In this document: positions 63,088 through 64,000 of the stretch, one piece after another
Layout of the letters: each line of letters begins with the position of its first letter
How positions within the stretch are numbered: position 1 is the stretch's first letter
From: Algoriphagus aquimarinus
GTDB lineage: Bacteria > Bacteroidota > Bacteroidia > Cytophagales > Cyclobacteriaceae
Reading direction: 5' to 3'
DNA: 64,000 nt
Assembly (NCBI RefSeq): GCF_900112005.1
Contig: NZ_FOKK01000009.1
Span: forward strand, 104,456-168,455
Notes under the pieces: model-generated
The model's input: only the letters and a program-made list of their open reading frames with translations
The model's database searches: none
Told to the model about the DNA's origin: nothing
Program-made: the position numbers and the translations under genes

Positions 63088-64000
63088 GAAGAAATTTATC
63101 GATCATTTTTGATACATCATATTTATCTCTAAAAATAGTCAAAGCATTGTTTTTCAACATATTAAGCTTAGCCTTGTCCGAATACAATTCTAAAATTACT
63201 TTTCCTAGTTCCTGATAATCTCCTGGGGTAATTTTAAACCCATTCTTGCCTTGTTGAACAATATCATTTACACCACCTAAATTGGATGAAATAACAGGAG
63301 TTCCACATGCCATCGATTCAATATACACTAATCCGAATGACTCTAAAAAACGACTTGGAAGCACAAAAAGATCTGCGATATTAAAATAATCGATCAATGT
63401 GTTTCGCTCTAAAAATCCAAGAAAAACAATATTATCTTGAACCGTCATGTTTATTGCGTGATGTATAAGATTATTTTTAAACAACCCGTCTCCAGCAATG
63501 AGTATTTTTAGTCGCGGTGTTTTTTCTTTAATATTTGCAACAGCTTGAATAAGTGTATCCTGTCCTTTCTTTTCAACGAGACGAGAAACTGAGAAAATGA
63601 CAAAGTCATCCGATTGTAAATTCATAGTCTTTCGTAAGCTCAATCTTTCGCTTTCGGATTTGGGGTAAAAAATCTTAGATGAAATACCATGGGGTATGAC
63701 TTTTAGATTAGATTGAAGCTCAGACATTAAATTGCGCCAAGAATCGTTTTCAGATTGACTCACTACAATTACAGCCTTTTGCAATGGTAAAATCTTTTTA
63801 ATCTTTTGGGGAAGATTAAAGATCTTCATCATTGTAGATGGTTTTTCAAAATAATTTTCAAGTTCTCCCCCGTGCATTACAAATACGCCTTTTTTAACGT
63901 CTTTGCTTCTGATAAAAGGAAATAGTAATGCATATAATCTTTTTGACCTGCCATCATTGATTACAATAGTATCATAATTTTTCCTGAAGGCAGCACAGAG
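63074..64000 (-). CDS. Glycosyltransferase family 4, partial (start outside the window)
   Basis: Open to the window edge: upstream of the first ATG (63877) the frame continues for 41 codons without a stop and reads like the acceptor domain (FRKNYDTIVINDG, VFVMHGG). The C-terminal donor domain is clear: IPHGISSKIFYP, FSVSRLVEKKGQDTLIQAV, IAGDGLFKNNLI, VLPSRFLESFGLVYIESMA with the E-x7-E motif, and GTPVISSNLGGVNDIV. Hence a GT4 transferase that is 5'-truncated only by the window. It overlaps the polymerase-like gene by 14 bases. Confidence 0.88.
   Translation of the reverse strand, partial: LCAAFRKNYDTIVINDGRSKRLYALLFPFIRSKDVKKGVFVMHGGELENYFEKPSTMMKIFNLPQKIKKILPLQKAVIVVSQSENDSWRNLMSELQSNLKVIPHGISSKIFYPKSESERLSLRKTMNLQSDDFVIFSVSRLVEKKGQDTLIQAVANIKEKTPRLKILIAGDGLFKNNLIHHAINMTVQDNIVFLGFLERNTLIDYFNIADLFVLPSRFLESFGLVYIESMACGTPVISSNLGGVNDIVQQGKNGFKITPGDYQELGKVILELYSDKAKLNMLKNNALTIFRDKYDVSKMIDKFLHDTD

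Noticed and set aside
47338-64000. Insertion sequence or integrase remnants bounding the polysaccharide locus
   Set aside because: No transposase-like frame, terminal inverted repeat or tRNA attachment site was seen at either side within the window.

Overview
The window looks like chromosomal DNA of a Bacteroidota bacterium, most likely Cytophagales/Cyclobacteriaceae (Algoriphagus-like; the genus is an inference). Support: TAnnTTTG (Bacteroidota -7) elements close to many start codons, a type 9 secretion (T9SS type B) C-terminal sorting domain, Bacteroidota families DUF3078, DUF4221 and DUF4136, and a paired GNAT/PlsC amino-lipid locus. Base composition is moderately AT-rich. I see no insertion sequence, prophage, CRISPR array, rRNA or replication origin.

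Left part (1-31 kb) is mostly housekeeping: murB; a dCMP deaminase; a DUF4136 lipoprotein; an HTH protein; a lipoprotein formylglycine-generating enzyme; riboflavin synthase; pcm; an acyl-CoA thioesterase; a two-gene secreted operon (DUF1080 3-keto-glycoside hydrolase-like protein, then a sugar-dehydrogenase-like beta-propeller fused to an azurin domain); a DUF3078 protein; a DUF202/SLC13 pair; a convergent ppx/ppk pair; gyrB; a PlsC/GNAT/CoA-binding operon; an RlmI-like methyltransferase; a class III aminotransferase; a SulP transporter; a DUF4221 lipoprotein; a metallo-hydrolase/patatin/PlsC operon; and accA.

Middle (31.8-47 kb): two identical tRNA-Asp genes with a decayed tRNA-like sequence between them, a 1448-residue hybrid histidine kinase carrying its own two receivers and Hpt domain, galE, a large T9SS-secreted IgGFc-binding/PKD/SprB-repeat protein, an ABC-F ATPase, the truncated start of a sodium:solute symporter, rlmI, a small membrane protein and a COG2509 flavoprotein.

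Right part (47.3-64 kb) is a surface-polysaccharide locus, all on the minus strand. In transcription order: a glycosyltransferase running off the window, a Wzy/EpsG-like membrane protein, a second glycosyltransferase, a fused alcohol dehydrogenase/Gfo-Idh-MocA oxidoreductase, a heparinase II/III-type protein, a WbuB-like glycosyltransferase, wecB, a Wzi-like outer-membrane protein, a WecA-like GlcNAc-1-P transferase, a PglE-like aminotransferase, a PglC-like phosphoglycosyl transferase and a PglF-like 4,6-dehydratase. Many of these genes overlap by a few bases, as expected of operons.

Non-coding spacers carry real structure: a diverged repeat pair (5018-5172 and 7373-7537), several long perfect hairpins, a 7-nt tandem repeat, a REP-like hairpin element and an 18-bp direct repeat at the histidine kinase promoter. 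Several start codons were moved from the longest open frame (ribE, ppk, the CoA-binding gene, the methyltransferase at 22998, accA, the histidine kinase, wzi, wecB) on family homology, a competing TTG, or promoter overlap.
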